A DNA stretch of 64,000 nt, taken from the NCBI RefSeq assembly GCF_007954365.1, contig NZ_VOLO01000004.1, forward strand, positions 124,001 through 188,000, given 5' to 3'. This document shows positions 26,553 to 35,338 of this stretch, piece by piece; the first letter of the stretch is position 1; each line of letters opens with the position of its first letter. Source of the DNA: Frigoribacterium sp. ACAM 257. Its GTDB lineage: Bacteria > Actinomycetota > Actinomycetes > Actinomycetales > Microbacteriaceae. A model generated the notes under the pieces. It made no database searches and was not told the DNA's origin. It saw nothing but the letters and a program-made list of their open reading frames with translations. The position numbers and the translations under genes were made by a program.

Positions 26553-28337
26553 ATGAACAAGTACATCTCGAGAGGGCTCACCGGAGCGCTCTTCGTCGGA
26601 GGCCTCTGGGCCCTCGGAGCCACCGCCGCGAACGCGGCACCTGCCACCACCGGAGACGACGGGCTGCTGTCGGGCACCCAGATCGGGGCCGTCGTGGACG
26701 CCCCCGTGTCGGCGCTCGGGAACGCGATCTCGGTCGTCGGCGACAGCGCCGCGACGGCGCCTGCGGCTCCTGTGGCTCCTGCTCCCGCAGCAGCACCCGC
26801 TCCTGCCCCGGCTCCGGCACCCGCACCTGCACCTGCACCTGCTCCAGCCCCGGCTCCGGCACCCGCGCCGGCACCGGCACCGGCGCCGGTCACGACGACC
26901 AGCGGCGACTCGGGCCTGCTCTCGGGCACGCAGGGCATCGTCTCGGTCGACGTGCCGATCACGGTCACCGACAACGCGATCTCAGTCGACGGCGACACGT
27001 CGAGCACCACGCCGGCCGCGCCCGCTGCTCCCGCGGCCCCGGCTCCGACCGCACCGGTCGAGGCCCCCGCGGCGACCACCTCCGGCAGCGACTCGATCGG
27101 CGGCGGCACGCAGGCGCTCGTCGACGTCGCCCTGCCGGTGACGATCTCGGGCAACGGGCTGTCGCTCCTCGGCGACAGCTCCGGCTCGGGCTCGGGCGCC
27201 ACGGCACCGGCGACGACGTCCCCGACCACGTCAGCCCCGGCCACGTCCGGCGCGACGACCAGCGGTGACGACGCCGTCCTGGGCGGCACGCAGATCCTGC
27301 CCGGCGTCTCGGTGCCGGTCACGATCGGCGGCAACGCGATCAGCGTCATCGGCGACAGCAGCTCGATCGGCACCACGCCGCCCGTCGGCACGACGCCCTC
27401 GACGGGCTCGGGCTCGTCCGGAGCAGGCTCGACGGGCACCACCTCGGGCGACGACGGCATCGCCGGCGGCACCCAGGTCGCCCCCGTCGTGACGGCTCCC
27501 GTCGCGGTCGGCGGCAACGCCGTCAGCATCATCGGCGACAGCAGCAGCACCGGCACCGGCAGCAGCACCGGCACCGGCACCGGCACGGGCACGACGCCCA
27601 GCACCGGCACCGGCACCGGCAGCACGCCCGGCACCGGCAGCACCACCTCGGGCGACGACGGCATCCTCGGCGGCACCCAGATCGTGCCCGTCATCACCGC
27701 TCCCGTCACGGCGGGCGGCAACGCCGTCAGCATCATCGGCGACAGCAGCAGCACCGGCACGGGCACGGGCACCAGCACCACGCCCGCCACCGGCACCGGC
27801 GGCACCACCTCGGGCGACGACGGCATCGCCGGCGGCACCCAGGTCGTCCCCGTCGTCACGGTGCCGATCGAGCTCGGCGGCAACGCCGTGAGCGTCGTCG
27901 GCGACAGCAGCACCGACACGACCGGCGGCACGCCCGTCGACCCCGGCACCCCCGTCGACCCGACCGACCCGGTCGAGCCGACGGACCCGACCGACCCCGT
28001 GGTCCCGGTGATCCCCGTGTCGCCCGCCTTCCCCTTCGACCCGACGGACCCCACCACCCCGTCGACCGATGACGAGGGCGGCGTCCTCACCACCGTCGAC
28101 GGCGAGGTCGCGCTGACGACCGACCTCGGCGACGGCGTGGTGACCGCCTCGACCGCCGGACGCACCGTGTTCGTCTCGACCGCCTCCTCGGCTGGTCAGC
28201 CCTTCACGGCAGCGGCCGACAGCTCGACCCTCGCGTTCACCGGCAGCGAGTCGACGGGCGGCCTCGCGGCCGGCCTGCTCGCCCTGCTCGCCGGGCTCGG
28301 CCTGCTGCTCGCGGCTCGCCGCCGAGCACGCGCCTGA
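26553..28337 (+). CDS. chaplin-like repeat surface protein with LAFTG sorting signal
   Basis: 594 residues from the ATG at 26553 (TTGGAG upstream). Signal peptide ends near TAANAAP. Seven repeats of about 33 residues follow, of the form SGDDGIxGGTQxxPVVTxPVxxGGNAxSxxGDSS. This has the shape of the chaplin domain of aerial-hyphae-forming actinomycetes but without its two cysteines. Repeats are separated by APAPAP-type and GTGTGT-type linkers coded by minisatellite DNA. A Pro-Asp-Thr stretch follows, then LAFTG, a hydrophobic helix and RRRARA: a class E sortase (LAxTG) cell-wall anchor. Probably a wall-bound, possibly amyloid-forming surface fibre. No sortase gene is in the window. Confidence 0.75.
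   Translation: MNKYISRGLTGALFVGGLWALGATAANAAPATTGDDGLLSGTQIGAVVDAPVSALGNAISVVGDSAATAPAAPVAPAPAAAPAPAPAPAPAPAPAPAPAPAPAPAPAPAPAPVTTTSGDSGLLSGTQGIVSVDVPITVTDNAISVDGDTSSTTPAAPAAPAAPAPTAPVEAPAATTSGSDSIGGGTQALVDVALPVTISGNGLSLLGDSSGSGSGATAPATTSPTTSAPATSGATTSGDDAVLGGTQILPGVSVPVTIGGNAISVIGDSSSIGTTPPVGTTPSTGSGSSGAGSTGTTSGDDGIAGGTQVAPVVTAPVAVGGNAVSIIGDSSSTGTGSSTGTGTGTGTTPSTGTGTGSTPGTGSTTSGDDGILGGTQIVPVITAPVTAGGNAVSIIGDSSSTGTGTGTSTTPATGTGGTTSGDDGIAGGTQVVPVVTVPIELGGNAVSVVGDSSTDTTGGTPVDPGTPVDPTDPVEPTDPTDPVVPVIPVSPAFPFDPTDPTTPSTDDEGGVLTTVDGEVALTTDLGDGVVTASTAGRTVFVSTASSAGQPFTAAADSSTLAFTGSESTGGLAAGLLALLAGLGLLLAARRRARA
26790..26890. repeat. coding minisatellite (Ala-Pro linker)
   Basis: Tandem gctccg/gcacct-type hexamers encode an Ala-Pro run between chaplin-like repeats 1 and 2. 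Such DNA changes length readily, so linker length may vary between strains. A Gly-Thr-Ser counterpart of ggcaccggc units runs at 27540-27640. Confidence 0.7.
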
Positions 28338-28529
28338 GCGGCGAGGCAGCCGCACCGAGAGGAAGGACGCCAGCGACACGGCGGCCGCACGGCGACGCAC
28401 CGCAGACCGGATCAGGGCCTGCGGTGCGTCGCCGTGCGCGCACGCGTCGTGCGCGGCCCGGCGTGGGCGGTCGCGCTAAGTTGTGGCCCGGAGCCCGCCC
28501 GGGCACCGGGGGCACGACACGGGGGACGC

Positions 28530-28928
28530 ATGGCCGACAGCAGCTACGACTACTTCTTCAGCGGTCCGCACGACGACTCTCGCAGGCTCGTCGACCACGT
28601 GGCCCGGTCGCAGGGGTTCCGGCTCGAGCAGATGCCGAACGGCAGCACGAAGGCCGTGCGGGGCGACCTCACGAAGACGCTGTTCCTGGGGGTGTTCGCG
28701 GGCAAGGCGTTCCACGTCGTGCTCTGGCTGCAGTACTTCGTGGACGACTCCGGCCGGCTCGTCGTGCGGCTCAGCCGCGACCTCGGCACCGGCCTCGTGA
28801 AGGGCGGCGCACTCGGCGCGGCTCGATCGCAGGAGGCGTTCGCCGAGCTCGCCCACGCCCTCGGCCGCGCGTCGACCGGCGGGCAGCTCGACCCCGGCGC
28901 GCACTCGCAGGGCACCCCGCAGCCCTAG
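28530..28928 (+). CDS. hypothetical protein
   Basis: 132 residues from the ATG at 28530 (MADSSYDYFFSG). A compact alpha/beta protein by look: HVARSQGFRLEQMPNG, then DLTKTLFLGVFAGKAFHVVLWLQYF and LVVRLSRDLGTG, with two beta-rich stretches. No signal peptide, no cysteine, no metal-binding motif. The C-terminus is disordered (Gly/Gln/Pro). Not recognised. It ends just before a shared terminator. Confidence 0.6.
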   Translation: MADSSYDYFFSGPHDDSRRLVDHVARSQGFRLEQMPNGSTKAVRGDLTKTLFLGVFAGKAFHVVLWLQYFVDDSGRLVVRLSRDLGTGLVKGGALGAARSQEAFAELAHALGRASTGGQLDPGAHSQGTPQP

Positions 28929-28961
28929 CTCCAGCTCCAGCTCCAGCTCCAGCCAAGTGAA

Positions 28962-29009
28962 CCGACGAGAAGTGCTCTCGACAGCACCTCGGAGAGCACT
29001 TCCTGTCGG
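28962..29009. terminator. bidirectional terminator hairpin
   Basis: Stem of 5 plus 11 bp (28962-28966 with 29005-29009, and 28969-28979 with 28992-29002) broken by a 2-nt bulge on both sides. It lies between the stops of the converging genes at 28928 and 29030. A run of agctcc hexamers (28927-28953) precedes it. Confidence 0.7.
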
Positions 29010-29029
29010 CTCGGCCGGCCCAGCGCCGG

Positions 29030-29419
29030 CTACCCGGGCACGCCGTCGACGTACAGCCACCGGCGCGAGCGGTCGCGCACGAACCGGCTGACCTCGCGCT
29101 GCACCTCGGCGGCTCCGTCGACCCGGCGGTGCGCCGCGAACTCGACCACGCCGCGGTCGTCGAGCGGCTCGCCGCGCTCGGTCCGCAGCACGTCGAGCCG
29201 GTACCAGCGGACCTCGGGGTCGAGCTCGAGCTCGGACGGACGCGTCGACGGGTGCCACGTCTCGAGCAGCCAGCCGACGTCGCCGACGGCGAACGCCGAG
29301 TACCGCGAGCGCATCAGCCGCTCGGCGGTGGGGGCCGGAGCGACGTGCGCGTGCAGCGGCCCGCAGCACGCCCCGTACGTCTCGCCGCTCAGGCAGGGGC
29401 AGCGCGCGGAGTCGTCCAT
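29030..29419 (-). CDS. YchJ-like protein with SEC-C zinc motif (UPF0225)
   Basis: 129 residues from the ATG at 29419. CPCLSGETYGACCGPLH is the SEC-C type zinc knuckle (CxC...CC), followed by PTAERLMRSRYSAFAVGDVGWLLETWHP, the hallmark of YchJ/UPF0225 proteins, and an NTF2-like C-terminal half (VEFAAHRRVDG...EVSRFVRDRSRRWLYVDG). Function of the family is unknown. It follows the VOC gene by 20 nt on the same strand and is probably co-transcribed. Confidence 0.88.
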   Translation of the reverse strand: MDDSARCPCLSGETYGACCGPLHAHVAPAPTAERLMRSRYSAFAVGDVGWLLETWHPSTRPSELELDPEVRWYRLDVLRTERGEPLDDRGVVEFAAHRRVDGAAEVQREVSRFVRDRSRRWLYVDGVPG

Positions 29420-29439
29420 CCCTCCATCATCGCCGACCC

Positions 29440-29859
29440 TCAGGCCGCGGCGCCGCCGATGTTCACCATCCAGTGGATGCCGAACCGGTCGTCGAGCTGG
29501 CCGAAGCTGTCGCCCCACGGCGCCTTCGCGAGCTGCTCGTGGACCGTGCCGCCCTCGGCGAGCGCGGCGAACCAGCCGGTGAGCCTCTCCTCGTCCTCCG
29601 CGGCGCCGAAGAGCGAGAGCGAGATGGCGTTCTCGCTCTCGAGCAGGACCGAGTCGGGCCGGTCGGCCGCCATGAGGAGGAGCCCGTGCGGGGTCGCGAG
29701 CTGCCCGTGCATCACCTTGTCGCCCTCGCCCTCGCCCCCCATGCCGAACTCGGAGTAGCTGCTGTAGGTGGGGACGCCGCCGAACACCGAGGCGTAGAAG
29801 TCGAGCGCCTCGCGAGCCTGGGCCCGGAAGGCGAGATAGGGCGTGAGCTGGACGGACAT
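29440..29859 (-). CDS. VOC superfamily (PhnB-like glyoxalase fold) protein
   Basis: 139 residues from the ATG at 29859 with GGGAG upstream. Begins MSVQLTPYLAFRAQAREALDFYASVFGG, the PhnB-like start, and ends SFGQLDDRFGIHWMVNI with the conserved GxxxDxFGxxW. The middle has MHGQLATPHGLLLMAADRP. PhnB-like VOC proteins bind metal or small ligands; some are antibiotic-resistance or demethylmenaquinone-related enzymes. No specific role can be given. Confidence 0.88.
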   Translation of the reverse strand: MSVQLTPYLAFRAQAREALDFYASVFGGVPTYSSYSEFGMGGEGEGDKVMHGQLATPHGLLLMAADRPDSVLLESENAISLSLFGAAEDEERLTGWFAALAEGGTVHEQLAKAPWGDSFGQLDDRFGIHWMVNIGGAAA

Positions 29860-30025
29860 CGGTGCTCCCTCGATCAGGTCGCCGGCGCGTCTCGGCGGCG
29901 GCGAGGGCCGGCGACCGCGCTGCCTCCCCGCATGATGCCAGCGTCGAGGAGGCGGCACCACCCCTGACCGGGTCGGCCCCGAACTGGGCCTGACCGTGCG
30001 CCGCCGGCCCTGCCACAGTGGGCAC

Positions 30026-30442
30026 ATGTCCACCCCTCCGCCCCCGGGCACCCACCCCGTGCTCGAGCCGGAGCTCGTGTTCGCGCACGTGCGGGCCCGC
30101 CTCGAGGCGAGCACGATCCACGGCGACCCGCGCGGCGGCCGCGAACGCCTGCCGCGACTCTCGCGCTCGGCGACCGCGAAGGCGCTCACGGCGAACGGCT
30201 TCCGGACCCTGACCGGGCTGAACGTCACCCCCTCCGACCTGAACAAGGACGGCACGCAGTTCCTCGACGACACCGAGACGGTGCTGCTCGAGACGCTCGC
30301 GCTCGGGCGCCGCTTCTACGGCCTCTACGTCGAGCCGCAGAACCCCTCGCACGAGCAGTGGGAGGCGGTCACCGCGATGTTCGCCGAGCTCGGCGCGAAG
30401 CTCGACGCTCGCCTCGGGCCCGTCGAGCAGTTCCTGGCCTAG
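30026..30442 (+). CDS. hypothetical protein
   Basis: 138 residues from the ATG at 30026 (MSTPPPPGTHPVLE); an in-frame GTG or ATG 10 codons earlier is possible. Mostly helical, soluble, with no cysteines and no recognised motif. RSATAKALTANGFRTLTGLNV and ETVLLETLALGRRFYGLYVEP are the most ordered stretches. 66 nt upstream of the metallophosphoesterase gene. Confidence 0.55.
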   Translation: MSTPPPPGTHPVLEPELVFAHVRARLEASTIHGDPRGGRERLPRLSRSATAKALTANGFRTLTGLNVTPSDLNKDGTQFLDDTETVLLETLALGRRFYGLYVEPQNPSHEQWEAVTAMFAELGAKLDARLGPVEQFLA

Positions 30443-30508
30443 ACCCGCCGCCGCCCCGCGCGGCAGCGGCGGCGAAGGAGGCGCGGCAGCTGCCGGTAGG
30501 GTCGGCGC

Positions 30509-31435
30509 ATGTTCGCCCTGCCGCCGGGAGCCCTGCGCCTCGTCCACCTGAGCGACTCCCACCTGAGCGGCGACGGGAGCCTGCACCAGGGCTCCGTCGA
30601 CACCCTCGCCGCGCTCGACCTGGTCCTCGCCGAGGCGGCCCGGGTCGAGGCGGCCCGGCTGCTCGTCGGCTCGGGCGACCTGTCGGACGACGGGAGCACC
30701 GCCTCCTACGCCCTGCTGCGCGACCGGCTCGAGGCCTGGGCCGCGCGCCGGGACGAGCAGGTCGACGTCGTGCTCGCGCCCGGCAACCACGACCTGCACG
30801 CGGGCTTCGCGGAGGTGCTCGGCGACGGCCACCTCGGCCAGGACACGCACCCCGGCGACGCGCAGCACGAGCACGACCCCGCCCAGCCCGTCGACGGCGT
30901 CTCGCTCGTCGACGGCTGGCGCGTCGTCACCCTCGACACCGCGGTGCCGCGGGCCGGCTACGGGCTGCTCCGGCCCGAGCAGCTCGACCGCCTCCGCGAC
31001 CTGCTCGCCGAGCCGGCCCCGCGCGGCACCGTGGTCGTGCTGCACCACCCGCCCCTCCCCGCGCCCACGACGCTGCACCAGTCGCTGGCGCTGCAGGCCC
31101 CGGAGGCGCTGGCCGCGGCGATCGAGGGGACCGACGTCCGCGTCGTCCTCGCTGGCCACTACCACCGGCACATCGTCGGGTCGCTGGCCGGAGTGCCCGT
31201 GCTGGTCGCCCCCGCCGTCGCGAACGAGACCGACGTCTGCGCACCGCACGGCACCGAGCGGGCCGTGCGCGGCTCGGGGTTCCTGGTCGTCGACCTGCTG
31301 CTCGACGGCTCGGTGCGCTCGACGCCCGTCCGGGCCCACGACGACCGCGACGGCGACGAGGTCTTCGTCCTCGACGAGGAGGCGGTGCGCGCGATCGCCG
31401 CCGCGGCCGGCGCCCCTGCCCCGTCACCCGCCTGA
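30509..31435 (+). CDS. calcineurin-like metallophosphoesterase (CpdA type)
   Basis: 308 residues. All metal-binding motifs of the family are visible: HLSDSHL (Asp and His), GSGDLSDDG (GD), APGNHD (GNH), VVLHHPP, and GHYHRH. The arrangement matches class III cyclic nucleotide phosphodiesterases (CpdA) that hydrolyse cAMP or related phosphodiesters with two metals; the true substrate is not shown. The C-terminal 60 residues are Asp/Ala-rich. Cytoplasmic. Followed by a long hairpin at 31469. Confidence 0.85.
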   Translation: MFALPPGALRLVHLSDSHLSGDGSLHQGSVDTLAALDLVLAEAARVEAARLLVGSGDLSDDGSTASYALLRDRLEAWAARRDEQVDVVLAPGNHDLHAGFAEVLGDGHLGQDTHPGDAQHEHDPAQPVDGVSLVDGWRVVTLDTAVPRAGYGLLRPEQLDRLRDLLAEPAPRGTVVVLHHPPLPAPTTLHQSLALQAPEALAAAIEGTDVRVVLAGHYHRHIVGSLAGVPVLVAPAVANETDVCAPHGTERAVRGSGFLVVDLLLDGSVRSTPVRAHDDRDGDEVFVLDEEAVRAIAAAAGAPAPSPA

Positions 31436-31468
31436 TCCCTTCCTCCCCCCTCCCTTGATCGTCGCGAC

Positions 31469-31534
31469 GGCGTCGAGTGGTCACGAACGGTCCTTCCCGC
31501 GTGCGGGAGCAGCCGTTCGTGACCACTCGACGCC
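31469..31534. terminator. very long perfect hairpin (22-bp stem) downstream of the phosphoesterase gene
   Basis: 31469-31490 pairs perfectly with 31513-31534, and the 22-nt loop contains a second smaller hairpin (ttcccgc/gcgggag). No T tract follows. It could be a terminator, but its length and symmetry are more like a dispersed palindromic element. Confidence 0.6.
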
Positions 31535-31648
31535 GCGTGGCGGGCGTCGGCCCAGGAGCGCCGCGTAGGGTCGAGGGGACGTCGGGTCCGCGTGGGCGGG
31601 GCCGGTTCGTCCACATCTGTCCGAGAGCTATGCGAGGGAGACCGCAGC

Positions 31649-32665
31649 ATGCGCGTGGTCGTCGTCGGAGCCACCGGCAACCTGGGCACGGCCCTGTTGT
31701 CGCGGCTCCAGTCCGAAGCCGACGTCACCGAGCTGGTCGGCATCGCCCGTCGTGCGCCCCGCACGGCCTCGCCGCCGTACGGCGACGTCCAGTGGTTCAC
31801 CATCGACGTCGGCGAGGACGCCTCGCGCGACCGGCTCGCCCGTGCCTTCGTCGGGGCCGACGCCGTCGTGCACCTCGGCTGGGCGCTGCAGCCGAGCCAC
31901 GACCGCGACGCCATGTGGCGCACCAACGTCGTCGGGACCCGCCACGTGCTCGACGCCGTCGCGCTGGCCGGGGTGCCCCACGTGCTCGTCGCGTCGTCCG
32001 TCGGCGCCTACAGCCGCGGCTCCAAGACGCGTCGCGTCTCGGAGTCGCACAAGACGAAGGGCGTCCGGCGCTCGAGCTACTCCAAGCACAAGTCGGTCAA
32101 CGAGCGGCTGATGGACGCGTGGGCCGCCACGCACCCCGACGTCGTCCTCACGCGCATGCGTCCCGGGCTGGTGTTCCAGCCCGCCGCCGCCAGCGAGATC
32201 ATCGGGCTGTTCCTCGGCCGGTGGGTGCCGACCCGGTGGATGCAGCACCACCGCCTCCCGTTCCTCCCCCTCGCCCCGCGCTTCGTGTCGCAGGTCGTGC
32301 ACGCCGACGACGTCGCCGACGCCTTCTGGCGCGCGATCGACCGCCGGGTCGGCGGGGCCTTCAACCTCGCGGCCGAGCCGATCGTCGACCCGCACATGGT
32401 GGCCGAGGCGTTCGGCACGCGGCTGCTGCCCGTGCCGTATCGCGTGATGCGGGCGGCGGCGCTCGTGACGTGGCTGCTGCGCCTGCAGCCGACGGAGCCC
32501 GGCTGGCTCGACATCGCCGCCAAGGTGCCCGTCATGTCGACCGACGCCGCGCGCGAGCAGCTCGGCTGGGTGCCGAGGCACTCCTCGGGCGAGACGCTGC
32601 GTGCCTTCGCCCGCGCGGTCGGCCGACGCGACTCGCACCCCGGCTCGCACCCGCTCAGCGGCTAG
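31649..32665 (+). CDS. NAD-dependent epimerase/dehydratase family protein (extended SDR)
   Basis: 338 residues from the ATG at 31649. The Rossmann start MRVVVVGATGNLGTALL (GxxGxxG), then ADAVVHLGWAL and ASSVGAYS, and catalytic YSKHK in place of YxxxK (YSKHKSVNE) follow the extended SDR layout. The C-terminal half has the substrate pocket and ends in a basic tail. Similar proteins are annotated as sugar-nucleotide epimerases or NAD-epimerases of unknown substrate. Confidence 0.85.
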   Translation: MRVVVVGATGNLGTALLSRLQSEADVTELVGIARRAPRTASPPYGDVQWFTIDVGEDASRDRLARAFVGADAVVHLGWALQPSHDRDAMWRTNVVGTRHVLDAVALAGVPHVLVASSVGAYSRGSKTRRVSESHKTKGVRRSSYSKHKSVNERLMDAWAATHPDVVLTRMRPGLVFQPAAASEIIGLFLGRWVPTRWMQHHRLPFLPLAPRFVSQVVHADDVADAFWRAIDRRVGGAFNLAAEPIVDPHMVAEAFGTRLLPVPYRVMRAAALVTWLLRLQPTEPGWLDIAAKVPVMSTDAAREQLGWVPRHSSGETLRAFARAVGRRDSHPGSHPLSG

Positions 32666-32706
32666 CAGCCGACCGGGACCGCTCACCGGCGAGCGACAGG
32701 ACCGCC

Positions 32707-33387
32707 TCAGAGCACGAGCGTCAGCACCCCGTCGTCGCCGACCTCGACGGTGGCGCCGACGTAGTCCCTGATGCGCGGCAGGCCTGCAGCGGCGGGCCCG
32801 TCGTGGTCGCCCACGACCACGACCTGAGCCCCGGAGGCGCGTGCGGCCTGCAGTCCCGCCTCCGCGTCCTCGAACACCACGACGTCGCTCGGCTCCACGC
32901 CCAGCAGCTCGGCCGCCCGGAGGTAGCCGTCGGGAGCGGGCTTGCCGACGGGCACGTCCTCCGAGGCGAGCACGACCGCGGGCAGCCCGACCCCCGCGAC
33001 CGCGGTGCGGGTGCGCGCGATGCCGCCGGGGGCGCTCGTCACGAGCGCCACGAGCGAGGCGGGCAGGGCGGCCACGAAGTCGGCCGCGCCGGGGATCTCC
33101 ACCACGCCGTCGGGGGCCTCGCCCTCGACCGACAGCAACGCGTCGACGTGCCGGAGCACCGCCTCCTCGTCCAGCTCGGGCAGGAACCGCCTGACCGTGT
33201 CCGCGGTCTGTCGACCGTGCGCGAACGAGAGCACCTCGCCCGGGTGCAGGCCGAGGGGGCCGCACCACTCGGTCCAGATGCGCTCGACGAGAGCGGTGGA
33301 GTCGACGAGCGTCCCGTCCATGTCGAAGACGACGGCCCGGGCGCTCAGGGTCGTGCGGGGCTGCGTGCGGGGCTGCTCATCGCTCAT
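32707..33387 (-). CDS. HAD-superfamily sugar-phosphatase-like hydrolase
   Basis: 226 residues from the ATG at 33387. HAD motif I VVFDMDGTLVDS, motif II LVTSAP, motif III Lys in VGKPAPDGY and motif IV VVFEDAEAG are all present, with an alpha-helical cap after motif I (residues 35-90). This is subfamily IA, similar to 2-deoxyglucose-6-phosphatase or beta-phosphoglucomutase relatives. The cap sequence does not give the substrate. Confidence 0.88.
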   Translation of the reverse strand: MSDEQPRTQPRTTLSARAVVFDMDGTLVDSTALVERIWTEWCGPLGLHPGEVLSFAHGRQTADTVRRFLPELDEEAVLRHVDALLSVEGEAPDGVVEIPGAADFVAALPASLVALVTSAPGGIARTRTAVAGVGLPAVVLASEDVPVGKPAPDGYLRAAELLGVEPSDVVVFEDAEAGLQAARASGAQVVVVGDHDGPAAAGLPRIRDYVGATVEVGDDGVLTLVL

Positions 33388-33966
33388 GGCGCCAGTCTGT
33401 CGCACGACCCTGGCGGAACGGCCGTCGACGGCATGTGCTGGTCGGCACGGTCGTGGGCAGGACGGGGGACCTCGCCGGGGTACGGGCTCTGCCGCACTGC
33501 TCCGTGCAGCCTGTGCATGCCGTGCGCGTCCGCTGGCCCCCTTCCGGGGGACTCGACGGAACGCGTAGCCTTGTCAGGTCGGGGCCTCGCCGGTCCCACA
33601 GGATGTCGCTCACCGCGAGCGTTCCCTGCCCGTGAAGCTCACGCTCGCGGAGCGGCATCCGGGTCGCGCTCCTCGCTCGAGGGGCGCGGCCCCTCCTCGG
33701 AGGATCAGCCTCGTGACGCCCTGCGCCTCGTGACGCCCCGCCCCTCGTGACCCTCCGCAGCGGTCGTCCCTGCGTGAAGCTCCGACAGTGCGGAGAGCCA
33801 CGTGCCTGCTCGAGGCGGGCACCGCCCAGCCTACGAGCGGAGGCGCCGCGCCGACAGGGGTTGACTCTGCCGAAAATCCCTGGTCAACATCCTATTTTGC
33901 TAGACGGTCTCACTAGTCCGACTAGCGACTGTCACCGTGAGGCGGCGCGCTGCTAGCGTCGCACCC
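33388..33966. repeat. 579-bp intergenic region with 17-bp tandem repeats and a promoter area
   Basis: No gene is seen. Three tandem 17-bp units with common core cctcgtgac lie at 33707-33757. Near the right end the DNA becomes AT-rich: TTGACT at 33862 resembles a -35 box, and a small palindrome CTAGTC-C-GACTAG (33913-33925) sits 42 nt before the next start codon at 33967. Hairpins around 33630-33660 (gcgagcgt/acgctcgc) are also visible. Confidence 0.55.
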
Positions 33967-34869
33967 ATGACCACCGCTCCGCCTCCCGTGCTCGTGATCA
34001 TCGACCGTGCCGCCGCGGGCGGACCCCCGCTCGCCCAGGGCGAGACGGGCTGGCGGGTCGTCGAGCCGTCCGAGCACACGATCCACGTGACCGACCTCGG
34101 CGTCACCCGCGGCGACGGCATCTTCGAGGGGCTCGGCGTCTCGCACGGCCGGGTCCAGGCGCTCGAGCCGCACCTCGCCCGGCTCGCCCGCTCGGCTGCC
34201 CTGCTCGACCTGCCCGAGCTCGACCTCGACGTGATCCGGGCCGCCTGCCTCGAGTCGGCCAGGCTGCACGAGCCCGCGCCGCTCCTCCTGCAGAAGCTCG
34301 TCGTGACGCGGGGCGTCGAGGGCGGCGACGGCTCGCCGACCGCCTGGGTGCGCACCGAGCTGATGCCCGACCACGACGCCGAGCGCGTGCACGGCATCCG
34401 CGTCGTCTCGCTCGACCGCGGCTACCGGCACGACGTGGCGCAGACGTCGCCGTGGCTGCTGCAGGGCGCCAAGACGCTGTCGTACGCCGTCAACAAGAGC
34501 GTGCTGCGCGAGGCCGCGCGCCGGGGCGCCGACGACGTGCTCTTCGTCAGCAGCGACGGCTACGCGCTCGAGGGGCCGTCCGCGTCGCTGATCGCGCGCC
34601 TCGACGGCGTCTACGTCACGCCGCGCACCGACCAGGGGATCCTCGAGGGCACGACCCAGGCCGCCGCCTTCGAGGTGCTGCGCTCGCTCGGGCACGAGGT
34701 CGCCGAGGTGCTGCTGCCGATGGACGAGGTGCGCCGGGCCGACGCCCTGTGGCTCGTCTCGAGCGGTCGGCTGGTCGCGCCCCTCTCGTCGCTCGACGGC
34801 GAGCCGGTGGCGATCGACGTCGAGGTCACCCGACAGCTGGCCGATGCGCTCGTCGACCGGCGCGTCTGA
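33967..34869 (+). CDS. class IV PLP enzyme (aminodeoxychorismate lyase/branched-chain aminotransferase family)
   Basis: 300 residues from the ATG at 33967. The fold type IV layout is visible: DLGVTRGDGIFEGLGV near residue 40, the PLP lysine in LLQGAKTLSYAVNKSVLREA, and ALEGPSASLIARLDGVYVTP with GILEGTTQAAAFEVLR. In this family the lyase PabC makes 4-aminobenzoate for folate, while others are branched-chain or D-amino-acid transaminases. The sequence does not decide between them; PabC-like is favoured by length and by the RGDGIFE start. Confidence 0.85.
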   Translation: MTTAPPPVLVIIDRAAAGGPPLAQGETGWRVVEPSEHTIHVTDLGVTRGDGIFEGLGVSHGRVQALEPHLARLARSAALLDLPELDLDVIRAACLESARLHEPAPLLLQKLVVTRGVEGGDGSPTAWVRTELMPDHDAERVHGIRVVSLDRGYRHDVAQTSPWLLQGAKTLSYAVNKSVLREAARRGADDVLFVSSDGYALEGPSASLIARLDGVYVTPRTDQGILEGTTQAAAFEVLRSLGHEVAEVLLPMDEVRRADALWLVSSGRLVAPLSSLDGEPVAIDVEVTRQLADALVDRRV

Positions 34870-35044
34870 CCGGTCGTGAGCGCGGCTCACGTGGTAGTGC
34901 GGGTATCCGCGACGCGAACAGTAGTTAGGTGAGCTAGACACTTCCGGGGTCGACTGCGATGGTTGAGGTGTGCCGATTCACGGCGGCGCAGCCATCATCC
35001 GCAGTTCGATCAGGCGTTCGCAGGGCGCCGGGAATGAGCCGAAC

Positions 35045-35320
35045 ATGTCCGCAGGAACCTCACCGTCCCCCCTCCGCTCCGTGTCGGCCCGCCAGCTCGC
35101 GGCCCTCGACCCGGAACAGCTCGTCCAGCACGTCCGCTCCCGGGTCGACGTCACCAGCGACAGCTTCTACCGACGTGAGTCGAGCGTCGCGCCGGTCCAC
35201 ATCTCGGTGTACCCGAAGCGCCGCCGCACCGCGCGGGCGCCCCGTGTGCCCGTCGTCGCCGCCGGCCCGTCCTACGCCGACTTCTTCGTCGAGCATTCGC
35301 GTCGGCTCGCGACGGCCTGA
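35045..35320 (+). CDS. small basic hypothetical protein
   Basis: 91 residues from the ATG at 35045. A longer form starting with GTG at 34970 is also possible. Begins MSAGTSPSPLRS, has SARQLAALDPEQLVQHVRSRV, and ends with a basic patch (VYPKRRRTARAPRV) and SYADFFVEHSRRLATA. No known family. A strong terminator follows at 35339. Confidence 0.5.
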   Translation: MSAGTSPSPLRSVSARQLAALDPEQLVQHVRSRVDVTSDSFYRRESSVAPVHISVYPKRRRTARAPRVPVVAAGPSYADFFVEHSRRLATA

Positions 35321-35338
35321 CGGCGCCGACCGATCACA

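Noticed and set aside
31477-33750. 757-codon plus-strand frame over the epimerase and HAD genes
   Set aside because: Out-of-frame shadow; the epimerase frame has a full Rossmann motif and a good start.
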